Assembly (NCBI GenBank): GCA_012521995.1
Contig: JAAYLH010000062.1
Coordinates: 1 to 62,130, forward strand
Reading direction: 5' to 3'
Source: Bacteroidales bacterium
Lineage (GTDB): Bacteria; Bacteroidota; Bacteroidia; Bacteroidales; UBA7960
Length of the DNA stretch: 62,130 bases
Both the position numbers and the translations under genes were made by a program. This document shows positions 1-8,849 of this stretch, in pieces. How positions within the stretch are numbered: the first letter of the stretch is position 1; every line of letters starts with the position of its first letter. The notes under the pieces are model-generated. The model was given only the letters and a program-made list of their open reading frames with translations. It was not told where the DNA came from and searched no databases.

Positions 1-1
1 A

Positions 2-646
2 GCCATGATGTTTATCCCCACCCCGGGCTACGGGCAGCCCATGCTTGAGCCCGGGATCAACCTGGCCGCCTGGGTAGATAGCTTCCTGCTCCCGGGTCGC
101 ATGTGGCAGGGAACCTGGGACCCCGAGGGCCTGCTCAGCACCCTGCCCGCCATGGCCACAGGAATAACGGGAATGCTCACGGGTAAGATCCTGTTGGCCA
201 AAACCCAAGGCGAACAAAAAACCCTCTGGATGTTCCTCACGGGATTCCTTGCCTTTATTGCCGGTTATGCCTGGAGCTGGATATTTCCTCTGAACAAGCC
301 CATCTGGTCCAGCTCCTATGTGCTGCTGACCTCAGGCCTGGCCTCAATGACCCTGGCCACCTGTTATTTCCTGATCGACTTGCAGAAAAAAACCTGCTGC
401 ACCCGCCCCTGGGTGGTGCTGGGCTCAAACGCCATCGCTGTTTATGTCCTGGCAGGGCTGCTGTCCTGGTTCTTTCGTGGGATCAGCCTGGGCAAGGGAG
501 CACTGGTGTTTTACGCATTTCAATGGCTGACAGACGTGGGAATGGCCCCAAAACCGGCTAGCCTTCTCCTGGCTCTGGCCTACCTTGGAATCCTGTTTAT
601 TCCCGCAAGGATCCTGTTCAGAAAAAAAATCTTCATTAAACTTTAA
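2..646 (+). CDS. DUF5009/HGSNAT-like membrane protein, C-terminal part
   Basis: The reading frame is open to the left edge, so the N-terminus lies outside the window; about 214 residues are visible. They contain five or so hydrophobic segments separated by short loops, with a Gly/Pro-rich entry loop and the phrase WSSSYVLLTSGLASM. This matches the C-terminal half of the bacterial heparan-alpha-glucosaminide N-acetyltransferase-like family (DUF5009/NagX-like), inner-membrane proteins thought to acetylate amino sugars. It ends 37 bases before a GH97 glycosidase on the same strand, which fits a small carbohydrate-processing unit. The family call rests on pattern memory; the exact substrate cannot be read from this fragment. 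Confidence 0.65.
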   Translation, partial: AMMFIPTPGYGQPMLEPGINLAAWVDSFLLPGRMWQGTWDPEGLLSTLPAMATGITGMLTGKILLAKTQGEQKTLWMFLTGFLAFIAGYAWSWIFPLNKPIWSSSYVLLTSGLASMTLATCYFLIDLQKKTCCTRPWVVLGSNAIAVYVLAGLLSWFFRGISLGKGALVFYAFQWLTDVGMAPKPASLLLALAYLGILFIPARILFRKKIFIKL

Positions 647-683
647 TGCATATTATTTTGTTGTATTATTTAAAACCAAAACA

Positions 684-2759
684 ATGACCAAAAACATTCG
701 CTTATGGATGCTTCTTATCCTTGCAGCTGCGTTTTCAGCTTGCCAGAAAAGCATCCCCGGCAAAGTTCAATCACCATCAGGAAACATCCAAGTGGAAGTG
801 TTTACCCTTGCCGACGGGCAGGCCGCCTATACCGTAAGTTTTAACCAACAACTGGTCATCGATACTTCGGGTCTGGCCTTTGAATTCCTCGATATGGCCC
901 CTTTAAGGGCCGGCCTTGAGATCCGCTCGGCAGAAAGCAGTTCCTTTTCCGAAACCTGGGAGATGCCCTGGGGAGAACAACGTTATGTGGACAACAACTA
1001 CAATGAGCTCAGGGTATCCTTTGCCGAAAAAGAAGCATTAAAACGAACCTTCGAACTGTTGTTCCGCGTATATGATGACGGCCTGGGCTTCCGCTTCGAA
1101 TTTCCCCAACAGGAAAACATGGGCGAAGTATTCATCACAGAAGAACACACCCAGATTAACCTCACAGCGGATCACAAGGTTTGGTGGATCCCCGGCGACT
1201 GGGATATTTACGAGCATCTATACAGCACCAGCCGGTTCAGCGAGATCGACGCCCTCACATACCGCGAGCATGCCAACCTGGCCCAGACCTTCATCCCCGT
1301 CAATGCCGTCAGCACCCCCGTAACCATGAAAACCAACAGCGGGATCTACCTGAGCTTCCACGAAGCTGCCCTGGTGGATTACGCCGCCATGACCCTGGCC
1401 ATTGACCACGAAAACCTGGGCATGACCACCAACCTGGTGGGCTCGTGGCGCGACTATAAGGTGGAACGGCAAACTCCATTCAACACCCCCTGGCGGATGA
1501 TACAGATCGCCGGCCGTGCGGGCGACCTGATCGAATCCAGGCTGATCCTTAACCTGAACGAACCCAGCAAAATTGAAGATACATCCTGGCTGAAACCCGT
1601 TAAATACAATGGCATCTGGTGGGAGATGCACCTCGACCTCTCTACCTGGGCCATGGCCGGCGGAAGGCACGGCGCCACCACCCAAAATGCCAAACGCTAT
1701 ATCGACTTTGCCGCCGAAAACGGCCTGGATGCCGTGCTGGTGGAAGGCTGGAATACAGGATGGGAAAACTGGATCGGCACCGCCGACCGCGAAGGCATCT
1801 ACGACTTTGTGACCCCTTATCCCGACTACGACCTCAGGGGCGTGGTTGATTATGCCCAGGGCAAAGGCCTGAATATAATCATGCACCACGAAACCTCGGC
1901 CGCCGTGGGCACTTATGAACAACAGCTCGACACCGCATATGCCCTGGCAGAAAGCCTGGGAATACACGCCGTGAAAACCGGCTACGTGGGCACCATCCTC
2001 CCCGAAGGAGAATATCACCTCAGCCAGTTTATGGTGAACCACTACCAGAAAGTCCTTGAAACCGCCGCCAAACATAAAGTGGCGGTTAATTCACATGAAA
2101 CCGTGATGGCTACCGGTTTACGCCGCACCTGGCCCAACTTCTTTGCCAGCGAGAACCTGCGCGGACAGGAATTCAATGCCTGGGCGAGCGACGGAGGAAA
2201 CCCGCCCGACCACCTGACCATCGTCCCCTTCACCCGCATGCTGGCCGGGCCCATCGACTTCACCCCGGGCATCTTCAACATAAAGCTCGGCCCCACCAAG
2301 CCCAACAACCAGGTCAACACCACCCTGGCCCACCAGCTCGCCCTTTACGTTGTATTGTACAGCCCCGTGCAAATGGCCGCCGACCTGCCCCAAAACTACG
2401 AAGGCCATCCCGCCTTCCAGTTTATACGCGACCTGGGCGTCGACTGGGAACAAAGCAAGGTGCTGGATGGGGAAATCGGTGAATACATCACTATTGCCCG
2501 CCAGGAACGGGATACAGGACACTGGTTCCTGGGAGGCATCACCAATGAAGAAAGCCGGGAGATCATGGTAGAGACCAATTTCCTTGAGCCGGGGGTCACC
2601 TATCGCGCAACCCTATACAAGGATGCCCCCAATGCCCATTGGATGGAAAACCCGGCAGCCTATGTCATTGAATCACAGGAAGTCACTGCCGACAGTAAGT
2701 TTGGCATAAAACTTGCTCAAGGAGGTGGGGTGGCCATCAGTTTCATCCCGTTGAAATGA
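684..2759 (+). CDS. GH97 alpha-glucosidase (SusB-like) lipoprotein
   Basis: A 691-residue glycoside hydrolase family 97 enzyme, predicted to cleave alpha-glucosidic bonds of malto-oligosaccharides. The start is the ATG giving MTKNIRLWMLL; it produces a lipoprotein signal with lipobox FSAC and acylated Cys20, so the enzyme should be membrane-anchored in the envelope. The N-terminal part is beta-sandwich-like and the middle is the TIM barrel. Glu403 (in MHHET), Glu472 (NSHET) and Glu496 (RGQEFNAW) have the same spacing (69 and 24 residues) as SusB Glu439, Glu508 and Glu532, the two bases and the acid of the inverting subgroup. The inverting alpha-glucosidase assignment is therefore stronger than the retaining alpha-galactosidase one. 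No SusC/SusD genes are adjacent. Confidence 0.93.
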   Translation: MTKNIRLWMLLILAAAFSACQKSIPGKVQSPSGNIQVEVFTLADGQAAYTVSFNQQLVIDTSGLAFEFLDMAPLRAGLEIRSAESSSFSETWEMPWGEQRYVDNNYNELRVSFAEKEALKRTFELLFRVYDDGLGFRFEFPQQENMGEVFITEEHTQINLTADHKVWWIPGDWDIYEHLYSTSRFSEIDALTYREHANLAQTFIPVNAVSTPVTMKTNSGIYLSFHEAALVDYAAMTLAIDHENLGMTTNLVGSWRDYKVERQTPFNTPWRMIQIAGRAGDLIESRLILNLNEPSKIEDTSWLKPVKYNGIWWEMHLDLSTWAMAGGRHGATTQNAKRYIDFAAENGLDAVLVEGWNTGWENWIGTADREGIYDFVTPYPDYDLRGVVDYAQGKGLNIIMHHETSAAVGTYEQQLDTAYALAESLGIHAVKTGYVGTILPEGEYHLSQFMVNHYQKVLETAAKHKVAVNSHETVMATGLRRTWPNFFASENLRGQEFNAWASDGGNPPDHLTIVPFTRMLAGPIDFTPGIFNIKLGPTKPNNQVNTTLAHQLALYVVLYSPVQMAADLPQNYEGHPAFQFIRDLGVDWEQSKVLDGEIGEYITIARQERDTGHWFLGGITNEESREIMVETNFLEPGVTYRATLYKDAPNAHWMENPAAYVIESQEVTADSKFGIKLAQGGGVAISFIPLK

Positions 2760-2778
2760 CCTGTTTTTTGTCAAGACC

Positions 2779-2809
2779 TTGACGAATTCATTAAAAATAC
2801 CTAACTTCG
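2779..2809 (+). promoter_or_regulatory. Bacteroidota-type promoter of the OmpA-like gene
   Basis: TTG at 2779-2781, a 20-base spacer, then TAACTTCG at 2802-2809 (seven of eight matches to TAnnTTTG). Transcription should start near 2815, about 25 bases before the OmpA-like start codon. Confidence 0.6.
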
Positions 2810-2839
2810 ATAACCAATTATTTACTAAATCAAAAAAAA

Positions 2840-3517
2840 ATGAAAAGGACAAAGTTGTTTTTTATTGCTTTATTGGCAACCTCCATGATGTTTCAGGGTT
2901 GCAAGGCTCTGACTGGTACCCATAAAGGCGCAGCCATTGGAGCAGCAGCAGGAACCGCTGCCGGCGCCATTATTGGGCGGGCTTCGGGTAATACCGCTGC
3001 TGGGGCCGTTGTGGGTGCCGCAGTGGGTGGAACCGCCGGCGCAATCATTGGCCATCAGATGGACCAGCAGGCTGAAGAAATCAGGGAAGAAATTCCTGAT
3101 GTGAATGTTGAAAGAGTTGGAGAGGGGATCATTGTAGAATTTACCAACGACATCCTTTTTGGTTTTGACAGCTCTGTACTTACTGACCAGGCTTTGGAAA
3201 ACCTGGATAAACTGGTCATCATCCTCAATAAATATCCCGATACGGATATTGAAATTCACGGACACACCGACAGCTCGGGATCCAATGAATACAATCAGGC
3301 GCTCTCCGAACGCCGTGCAGGCGCTGTGGCCACCTACCTGGTCAACCAGGCCATCCCTGCCGAAAGACTTGCCATCATTGGCTTTGGCGAAGAACAACCC
3401 AAGTATTCCAACGAAACGGCCGAGGGTCGTGCCAACAACCGCAGGGTGGAATTTGCCATCACCGCCAACGAAAAAATGCGCCAGGAAGCAGAAGAACAAG
3501 CCGCCGAAGGAAACTAA
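2840..3517 (+). CDS. OmpA-family lipoprotein with glycine zipper
   Basis: A 225-residue outer-membrane lipoprotein. The signal peptide ends at a lipobox (FQGC, Cys21). Residues about 29-74 are an Ala/Gly-rich glycine-zipper segment (repeats of GAAxGAxxGA type) that can insert in membranes. The rest is an OmpA C-terminal peptidoglycan-binding domain with FGFDSSVLT, HGHTDSSGSNEYN (the Asp that contacts diaminopimelate) and SERRAG/NNRRVEF. The layout matches YiaD-type proteins, which tie the outer membrane to the wall. It has its own promoter and is followed 64 bases later by a beta-barrel gene. Confidence 0.92.
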   Translation: MKRTKLFFIALLATSMMFQGCKALTGTHKGAAIGAAAGTAAGAIIGRASGNTAAGAVVGAAVGGTAGAIIGHQMDQQAEEIREEIPDVNVERVGEGIIVEFTNDILFGFDSSVLTDQALENLDKLVIILNKYPDTDIEIHGHTDSSGSNEYNQALSERRAGAVATYLVNQAIPAERLAIIGFGEEQPKYSNETAEGRANNRRVEFAITANEKMRQEAEEQAAEGN

Positions 3518-3581
3518 ACCCCCGGCTATACTTCTTTGACCTGACTCAATATGTTCTATTTGTCTAATTTAAATTTTAAAA

Positions 3582-4262
3582 ATGATGAATCTGAAAAAAG
3601 TAGCTTTTTCAATTGTTGCCATACTGATGCTTGCAGGCTTCACTGCACAGACTCAGGCCCAGGGCGTATCCTTCGGATTGCGCGCTGGCTTCGACATGCA
3701 AAACCTCAACGGAAAGGACTTTGATGGCGATGCCCTCGAACTCGACCTCGTGCCCCGCTTCAATGCAGGTTTATTTGCAGAAATCCCCGTGGCTCCCGAT
3801 TTCTATTTCCAGCCCGCTTTGCTGTTCTCTACCAAGGGCGCAAAGTCCACTAACGAATTCCTTGGGTTGGATACCGAAATAGATTTCAACCTGGGCTACA
3901 TCGAACTACCGCTGAGCCTCCTTTACAAACCCATTTTGGGCAATGGACGCTTCATGCTGGGCTTTGGTCCTTACCTGGGCTATGGTATTACCGGAAAGGC
4001 AAAATATACCCTGAACAATACCTCAACGGATGCGGATATCGATTGGAACAATGAATATGAAGCCGATGGAAGCATCGCTCAGTTCAAACCCTTCGATTTC
4101 GGCGCCAATGTTTTCTTTGGATATGAACTGGCCATGGGCCTTTCTTTCCAACTCAACACCCAGCTTGGACTTGTCAACATCAATCCCGATTCAAGTGGCG
4201 ACGATGGCGATACAAGCGTGAAGAATACCGGCTTTGGTATTTCGCTTGGCTATCGATTCTAA
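3582..4262 (+). CDS. outer-membrane beta-barrel protein (PorT-like family)
   Basis: A 226-residue protein with an N-terminal signal peptide (MMNLKKVAFSIVAILMLAGF, cleavage probably after TQAQ). The mature part shows alternating hydrophobic/polar beta-strands, for example VSFGLRAGFDM, FNAGLFAEIPV and GFGISLGYRF, ending in a C-terminal aromatic residue as barrel proteins do. It resembles the PorT/outer-membrane-protein-beta-barrel family common in Bacteroidota. Two in-frame ATGs sit next to each other (3582 and 3585); either could start. A strong terminator follows. Substrate or partner is unknown. Confidence 0.8.
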   Translation: MMNLKKVAFSIVAILMLAGFTAQTQAQGVSFGLRAGFDMQNLNGKDFDGDALELDLVPRFNAGLFAEIPVAPDFYFQPALLFSTKGAKSTNEFLGLDTEIDFNLGYIELPLSLLYKPILGNGRFMLGFGPYLGYGITGKAKYTLNNTSTDADIDWNNEYEADGSIAQFKPFDFGANVFFGYELAMGLSFQLNTQLGLVNINPDSSGDDGDTSVKNTGFGISLGYRF

Positions 4263-4294
4263 TCGGTCATTGCCTGCGGGTTTTACACAATAGT

Positions 4295-4329
4295 GGCCGC
4301 CCCTTCATCAAGGGGCGGTCTTTTTTTTT
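4295..4329 (+). terminator. rho-independent terminator after the beta-barrel gene
   Basis: A 9-bp stem (GGCCGCCCC with GGGGCGGTC, one G-U pair) around an 8-base loop, followed by nine T residues. It closes the OmpA-like/beta-barrel pair. Confidence 0.92.
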
Positions 4330-4445
4330 GCCTTGTCTTGGCCCAACCGGCTTCCAGGCACTCCTTTTTCTTTCAGTACAACTGTATTACCCAAAACCAG
4401 GCAGAATTCGGCCTTTTCCTAGGTCGTTCCTGCTTCGAAGATAAA

Positions 4446-4577
4446 ACGGAACTGAAACGGACTTAAATCGGACCTGAAACGGACTTTAAACGTATTTTGT
4501 ACGTCTAAGGTACGTCTAAGGTACGTCTTAAGTACGTCTTAGGTACGTTTAAAGTACGACCCGAAACCGATCCTGAA
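4446..4577. repeat. array of twelve 11-bp units
   Basis: Twelve consecutive 11-base units run without a break in register. The first four are ACGGACTTAAA-like (4446-4489), the next six ACGTCTAAGGT-like (4490-4555), and the last two (ACGACCCGAAA, CCGATCCTGAA) degenerate. Units 6 and 7 are identical. The first two bases, mostly AC, and the following G are the most constant. There are no spacers, so it is not a CRISPR. The period is close to one turn of the helix. Confidence 0.9.
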
Positions 4578-4753
4578 AGGGTTTCGGGGTGACCCGTGTA
4601 AAAGGCAAAAGTTATGGTCAGGAGGCCTTGTTTGAAACCGGCCTTTGGTTTGGGAATTCTTTTGTTGGTTAAACCGGGGGGCGATTCCTTTTTTATCAGT
4701 TCGAATTTTATTAGTTTTACCCTTTCGGGGAAATCTCCTTAGAAAAGTGCTGA

Positions 4754-7012
4754 ATGAATGATTTTCAAAACCCTGCAGCCATTGCTTCCCGTTTCATCAA
4801 CCAGACGGGATGCCATATATTCCTAACGGGAAAGGCAGGCACGGGAAAGACGACTTTTTTAAAAAAGATCGTTGGCTGCACCCATAAAAAGAGCGTGGTA
4901 GCCGCCCCCACAGGTATTGCCGCCATCAATGCGGGAGGGGTCACCCTGCATTCGCTTTTCCAGCTGCCTTTTGGGGCCTTTGTGCCTTCGCTCCAGGGGG
5001 TCAATGTCAGCCGCCTCAGCACCCCCGTAAGCACCCCCCAAAGCCTGATCGGGAAGACCCAGATCAACGCCAGCAAGCGAAGCATGCTGCGCGAGCTGGA
5101 ACTGCTGATCATTGACGAGGTAAGCATGCTCAGGGCCGACCTGCTGGATGCCATCGATGCCCTGCTCCGCCATATCCGCCGCAAAAGGAATGTGCCCTTT
5201 GGCGGCTTGCAGATTTTGTTCATAGGCGACCTGTGGCAACTGCCCCCCGTGGTGAAAAATGACGAGTGGGAATTGCTCAGGCATCATTACCCTTCCCTGT
5301 TCTTTTTCGATGCCAGGGCCCTGCAGCAAAACCCGCCCCTCTACATTGAGCTCGAACATATTTACAGGCAGACCGACCTGCGGTTCATTAGCCTGCTCAA
5401 TAAGCTGCGCGAAAACAGGCTTGAGCCTTCCGACCTGGCCCTGCTCAACAGCCATTACCAGCCCGGCTTTGACCCCACCGAGAATGAGGGCTGGGTGTTC
5501 CTTACCACCCATAACCAGAAGGCCGATCACATCAACCGCAAGGCCCTTGACAAGCTTCCCGGGAAGGTTCACCAGTTTCATGCAAGACTGGATGGGGAGT
5601 TCAACGAATCGCAGTTCCCTGTTGAATATACCCTTGAGCTGAAGGAGGGCGCGCAGGTGATGTTCATCAAAAACGACTATGCCGCCGAGCGGCGCTATTT
5701 CAACGGGAAGATCGGCACGGTGGATGAGATCAGCGAAGAAGGCGTGGTGGTGCGTTTCAGCGATGGGTCCCCTTCCACGGAAGTGGAGGCTTACACTTGG
5801 GAGAACAAGAAGTTCAGCCTGAACCAGGACTCCAATGAAATTGAAGAACGGATAGCAGGCACCTTTACCCACCTGCCGCTGAAGCTGGCCTGGGCCATCA
5901 CCGTGCACAAGAGCCAGGGGCTGACCTTTGACAAGGCTGTCATAGATGTGGCCGGGGCCTTCGCCTCAGGGCAAACCTATGTGGCCCTGTCGCGCCTGCG
6001 CAGTCTTGACGGGTTGGTGCTCACCACGCCATTCCCGTCCCACAGCCCTGATGCTGACCATTCGCTGGTTCAGTTTGTGGCAGGCAAGCCCGGAAGGGCG
6101 GTGCTTGCCAACCGTTTGAAGCAGGAGAGCAGGCTGTATATGCTGGGCGAAGTGGAGCAAGCCTTCGACTTCTCGCCCTTGGTATGGGCTTCCGAAGACT
6201 TCCTCAAGGGATACAACAAGGATGAGAAGCGTTCACCCAGGCAGGCGTTTAAGGCTTTCGGCATAGAAATCCTGGACAAGGCGAAAACCCTGAAGGAAGT
6301 TGCCGAGCGCTTCCGCCAGCAAATGCAGCGCCAGGGCATGCTGAGCCACGAGAGCCATTTGCCCCTGCTGAAGGAACGCATACAGGCCGCCAATGCTTAT
6401 TTTGAGCCCCTGCTGAAGGAAGTGTCGGCAAAGATCTTTGGCCACATCAAAGAGGTCAGCGGCACCAGCGGCCTGAAGAAGTACATCAAGGAATTGCGCG
6501 AGCTGGAGGGGGTATTTTTCGGTCGCCAGCAATACATCCATAAGGTAGATAAACTGATCGCTGCAGTTTTGGAAAACACCGAGCTGAACAAACAGCGGCT
6601 GAAGAGCCCGGGGCTGCACCAGGAACGGGAACTGATGACGGCAGAAGCAGAAAAACCAAAAAAAAGCAAGAGAGGCAGAAAGAAAAAGGCCGAAGCCGAA
6701 CCCAAAGAAAAAAAGCCCGACTCAAAAACCGTCACGTACGAGATGTTCCGCCAGGGACTGAGCATAGATGCCATTGCCAGGGCCCGGTCGCTGGCCGAAT
6801 CAACCATCGGGATTCACCTTTTTCATTTTTTGGAAAAAGGAGCCATAGACGCTTCAGAATTGGTTGAGCCCGAAAAAATTGAACAAATCAGGGCGGCTGC
6901 CAAAGCGGTTAAGAGCACCCGCTTGAGCGATGTGATGGCCGTGCTGGGAAGTGAGTTCTCGTGGTCCGACCTGAGGTTTGCTTTAGCCAATTTTCAATTA
7001 GAGTCAGAATAA
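4754..7012 (+). CDS. Pif1/RecD-like DNA helicase with C-terminal helix-turn-helix domain
   Basis: A 752-residue superfamily 1B helicase. Walker A is GKAGTGKT at residues 26-33; the Walker B region reads LLIIDEVSMLRADLLDAID; FIGDLWQLPPV is motif III; and the C-terminal core has AITVHKSQGLTFD and GQTYVALSRLRS, the usual UvrD/Pif1 motifs V and VI. After residue about 480 comes an alpha-helical region, a Lys-rich linker (KPKKSKRGRKKK) and a small helix-turn-helix domain like that seen at the end of RecQ-type proteins. Pif1-type helicases unwind structured DNA at forks and in repair. It stands alone on its strand. Confidence 0.88.
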   Translation: MNDFQNPAAIASRFINQTGCHIFLTGKAGTGKTTFLKKIVGCTHKKSVVAAPTGIAAINAGGVTLHSLFQLPFGAFVPSLQGVNVSRLSTPVSTPQSLIGKTQINASKRSMLRELELLIIDEVSMLRADLLDAIDALLRHIRRKRNVPFGGLQILFIGDLWQLPPVVKNDEWELLRHHYPSLFFFDARALQQNPPLYIELEHIYRQTDLRFISLLNKLRENRLEPSDLALLNSHYQPGFDPTENEGWVFLTTHNQKADHINRKALDKLPGKVHQFHARLDGEFNESQFPVEYTLELKEGAQVMFIKNDYAAERRYFNGKIGTVDEISEEGVVVRFSDGSPSTEVEAYTWENKKFSLNQDSNEIEERIAGTFTHLPLKLAWAITVHKSQGLTFDKAVIDVAGAFASGQTYVALSRLRSLDGLVLTTPFPSHSPDADHSLVQFVAGKPGRAVLANRLKQESRLYMLGEVEQAFDFSPLVWASEDFLKGYNKDEKRSPRQAFKAFGIEILDKAKTLKEVAERFRQQMQRQGMLSHESHLPLLKERIQAANAYFEPLLKEVSAKIFGHIKEVSGTSGLKKYIKELRELEGVFFGRQQYIHKVDKLIAAVLENTELNKQRLKSPGLHQERELMTAEAEKPKKSKRGRKKKAEAEPKEKKPDSKTVTYEMFRQGLSIDAIARARSLAESTIGIHLFHFLEKGAIDASELVEPEKIEQIRAAAKAVKSTRLSDVMAVLGSEFSWSDLRFALANFQLESE

Positions 7013-7109
7013 AATTATTTACCGAAAATAATTTCCTTGCTTCCGGGACATTAAATAAAAGGGCTTTGCTACCTTTGCGCGTCTTTTTTTAATAAACAAC
7101 CTGCATATA

Positions 7110-7757
7110 ATGGACTGGAATGCTTTTTTTGAATTGTTCCGGCAGAACGTAGCCGGCTCATCCATCTGGGAGATCATCGCGGTGATATTCGGGATCCTCA
7201 GTGTGTGGTATGCCCAGAAGGCCAATATCCTTGTTTACCCCACTGGAATCATCAGCACGGTAATCTATATTTTTATTTGCTTTTTTGCCCAGTTATATGC
7301 CGACATGGGCATCAACGTGTTTTATACGGGGATGAGCCTTTATGGCTGGTATATGTGGACCCGCAAGGACGAAAACAAAAAGGTATTGCCCATACGCTGG
7401 AACACCAAAAAGGAACAACTCCAGGGCATCCTGATGATTCCGGTGCTTTATATAATCATACTGGGATTGATCTGGATCTTCATGAATGATGACCCCAACG
7501 GTTATATGAAAACCTACGTGCCTTACGTAGATTCGTTTACCACTTCCATTTTCCTGATCGGGATGTGGTATATGGCCCGCAAAAAGATCGAGAACTGGAT
7601 CTACTGGATAGCTGGCGATATCATCTCAATCCCGCTATATTTTATCAAAGGCCTTGTTTTTACAAGTTTTCAGTTTGTCATTTTTTTGATCATTGCGGTA
7701 ATGGGGCTGATCCAGTGGAAAAGGATGTATGATGCCGGCCGCAGCCAGGATGATTAA
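7110..7757 (+). CDS. pnuC: nicotinamide riboside transporter PnuC
   Basis: A 215-residue inner-membrane protein with about seven transmembrane segments. The Trp-rich signature phrases YGWYMWTRK and NWIYWIAGDIISIPLYF are typical of PnuC, which lets nicotinamide riboside in by facilitated diffusion for NAD synthesis. There is a TACCTTTG box at 7070-7077 that could be the -7 element, but no TTG at the proper distance. I looked for an NAD or TPP riboswitch in the 97-base leader and saw none. Its TAA shares bases with the stop of the convergent Nudix gene. Confidence 0.9.
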   Translation: MDWNAFFELFRQNVAGSSIWEIIAVIFGILSVWYAQKANILVYPTGIISTVIYIFICFFAQLYADMGINVFYTGMSLYGWYMWTRKDENKKVLPIRWNTKKEQLQGILMIPVLYIIILGLIWIFMNDDPNGYMKTYVPYVDSFTTSIFLIGMWYMARKKIENWIYWIAGDIISIPLYFIKGLVFTSFQFVIFLIIAVMGLIQWKRMYDAGRSQDD

Positions 7758-8149
7758 AGTAAACCCATCACCACGTATTCCATGAGGGCCACATCGGCCT
7801 CAGCCCAATCAAGACCCATTAGTTCAACAGGGGTAAACCAGCCTGTGTTGGTATGTTCAAGGGCGAGGTGTCCGGGCTTGAGCAATCGGCAAAAAAAGGG
7901 AAGCAGTTCAATGGTGAAACCGGGATAATCATGAACGAACGATTGCAGCCGGGCAATGATGTGGACTTTCATCTGCAGTTCCTCGGCCAGTTCACGGTGC
8001 AAACATTCCTCTTCTGTTTCCCCGGCTTCGATCTTCCCTCCCGGGAATTCCCACTTAAGGGCCTGTTGCCCTGAAGGGCCCCGGCGTGCAGCGAACACCC
8101 GGCCCTGGTCATAAATAACAGCACAGGTTACCCGTAAGATCGCGCTCAT
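7754..8149 (-). CDS. MutT-like Nudix hydrolase (8-oxo-dGTP diphosphatase)
   Basis: A 131-residue Nudix hydrolase. The full Nudix box GX5EX7REUXEEXU is present (GKIEAGE, then REL and EEL), preceded by KWEFPGGK as in MutT enzymes that remove oxidised dGTP from the pool. The length is that of a bare Nudix domain. Its ATG overlaps the stop of the upstream pth gene in an ATGA, so the two are probably translationally coupled. Without a structure, other Nudix substrates remain possible. Confidence 0.85.
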   Translation of the reverse strand: MSAILRVTCAVIYDQGRVFAARRGPSGQQALKWEFPGGKIEAGETEEECLHRELAEELQMKVHIIARLQSFVHDYPGFTIELLPFFCRLLKPGHLALEHTNTGWFTPVELMGLDWAEADVALMEYVVMGLL

Positions 8150-8709
8150 TTTTTATTGAAGAGATTCATTGTCCTTTCAGGGCCTTGCATGCCAAAGCTT
8201 ACCACCATTTCGGCAGCAACCTTGATGCGGGGATCGATGAGCTCACGTTCTTCGGGCTCCCATTTGCCCAGCACATACTGCGACTGAAATCCCTTGGGGA
8301 AGTCGCCCCCTATGCCAAAGCGCAGCCTGGCATACTGGTCGGTGCCCAGCATATCGATGATGTGGCTCAGGCCGTTATGCCCCCCTGCTCCCCCCCTGGC
8401 CTTCATGCGCAGGGCGCCCAGGGGAAGGGCAATGTCGTCGACCAACACCAGCAAATGTTCCAGTTCGACTTTTTGTTTGGTCATCCAATAATGAATAGCT
8501 CTGCCACTGAGGTTCATGTAAGTAGAAGGTTTCAGCAGGATAAAGGTGCGTCCCTTGAGCCTGAATTCAGTCTTATCGCCATAGCGTGCAGGGCTGAAGG
8601 CAACCTCCTTATCAGCGGCCAGATGGTCAAGGATCATAAAGCCAATGTTATGCCTGGTTTCATGGTATTCGGGGCCAATGTTGCCCAGGCCTGCAATCAG
8701 ATATTTCAT
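8146..8709 (-). CDS. pth: peptidyl-tRNA hydrolase
   Basis: A 187-residue peptidyl-tRNA hydrolase, which frees tRNA from dropped-off peptidyl-tRNA. Active-site residues are Asn10, His20 (TRHNIGF), Asn66 (STYMNLSG) and Asp91/92 (VDDIALPLG), with RGGAGGHNGL following. I chose the ATG giving MKYLIAGLG, which places Asn10 and His20 at their usual numbers; a TTG three codons upstream is less likely. It is followed by the Nudix gene with an ATGA overlap and lies 140 bases downstream of rplY, an ordering (rplY-pth) frequent in bacteria. Confidence 0.96.
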   Translation of the reverse strand: MKYLIAGLGNIGPEYHETRHNIGFMILDHLAADKEVAFSPARYGDKTEFRLKGRTFILLKPSTYMNLSGRAIHYWMTKQKVELEHLLVLVDDIALPLGALRMKARGGAGGHNGLSHIIDMLGTDQYARLRFGIGGDFPKGFQSQYVLGKWEPEERELIDPRIKVAAEMVVSFGMQGPERTMNLFNKK

Positions 8710-8789
8710 TGAATTCAAGAAATGTTGAATAAGGGAACTTCCCCGATCCCCTTTTTTTTGTAAAAATACGTAAAAGCTTTCAGGCGGTG

Positions 8790-8821
8790 CAAAAAAAAAG
8801 CGCAGAAGAAACCTCCTGCGC
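8790..8821 (-). terminator. terminator after rplY
   Basis: On the minus strand a GCGCAG/CTGCGC stem with a 10-base loop is followed by nine T residues (the A-run at 8791-8799 on the plus strand). It separates rplY from pth. Confidence 0.85.
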
Positions 8822-8849
8822 CCTATAAAGCGTTTTGGAAATTATTCTT

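Larger units (their letters stand above)
4263..4753. other. gene-free stretch of 491 bases
   Basis: It holds the terminator at 4295-4329 and the 11-bp-period array at 4446-4577. The last 170 bases before the helicase gene contain no clear consensus promoter; TACCCTTTCG near 4719 is only a weak match. I see no open frame here that looks like a gene. Confidence 0.7.

Noticed and set aside
1218-2075. 285-codon minus-strand frame inside the GH97 gene
   Set aside because: Antisense to conserved catalytic segments, rich in Gly/His/Val from reverse-read codons, with no start signal.
4446-4577. CRISPR-like array
   Set aside because: Units are 11 bases and contiguous, with no spacers and no cas genes in the window.
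4859-5908. 349-codon minus-strand frame inside the helicase gene
   Set aside because: Antisense shadow of the helicase motifs; no recognisable domain or promoter.
7013-7109. Riboswitch (NAD or TPP) before pnuC
   Set aside because: The leader is under 100 bases and shows none of the conserved cores; only a possible -7 box is visible.
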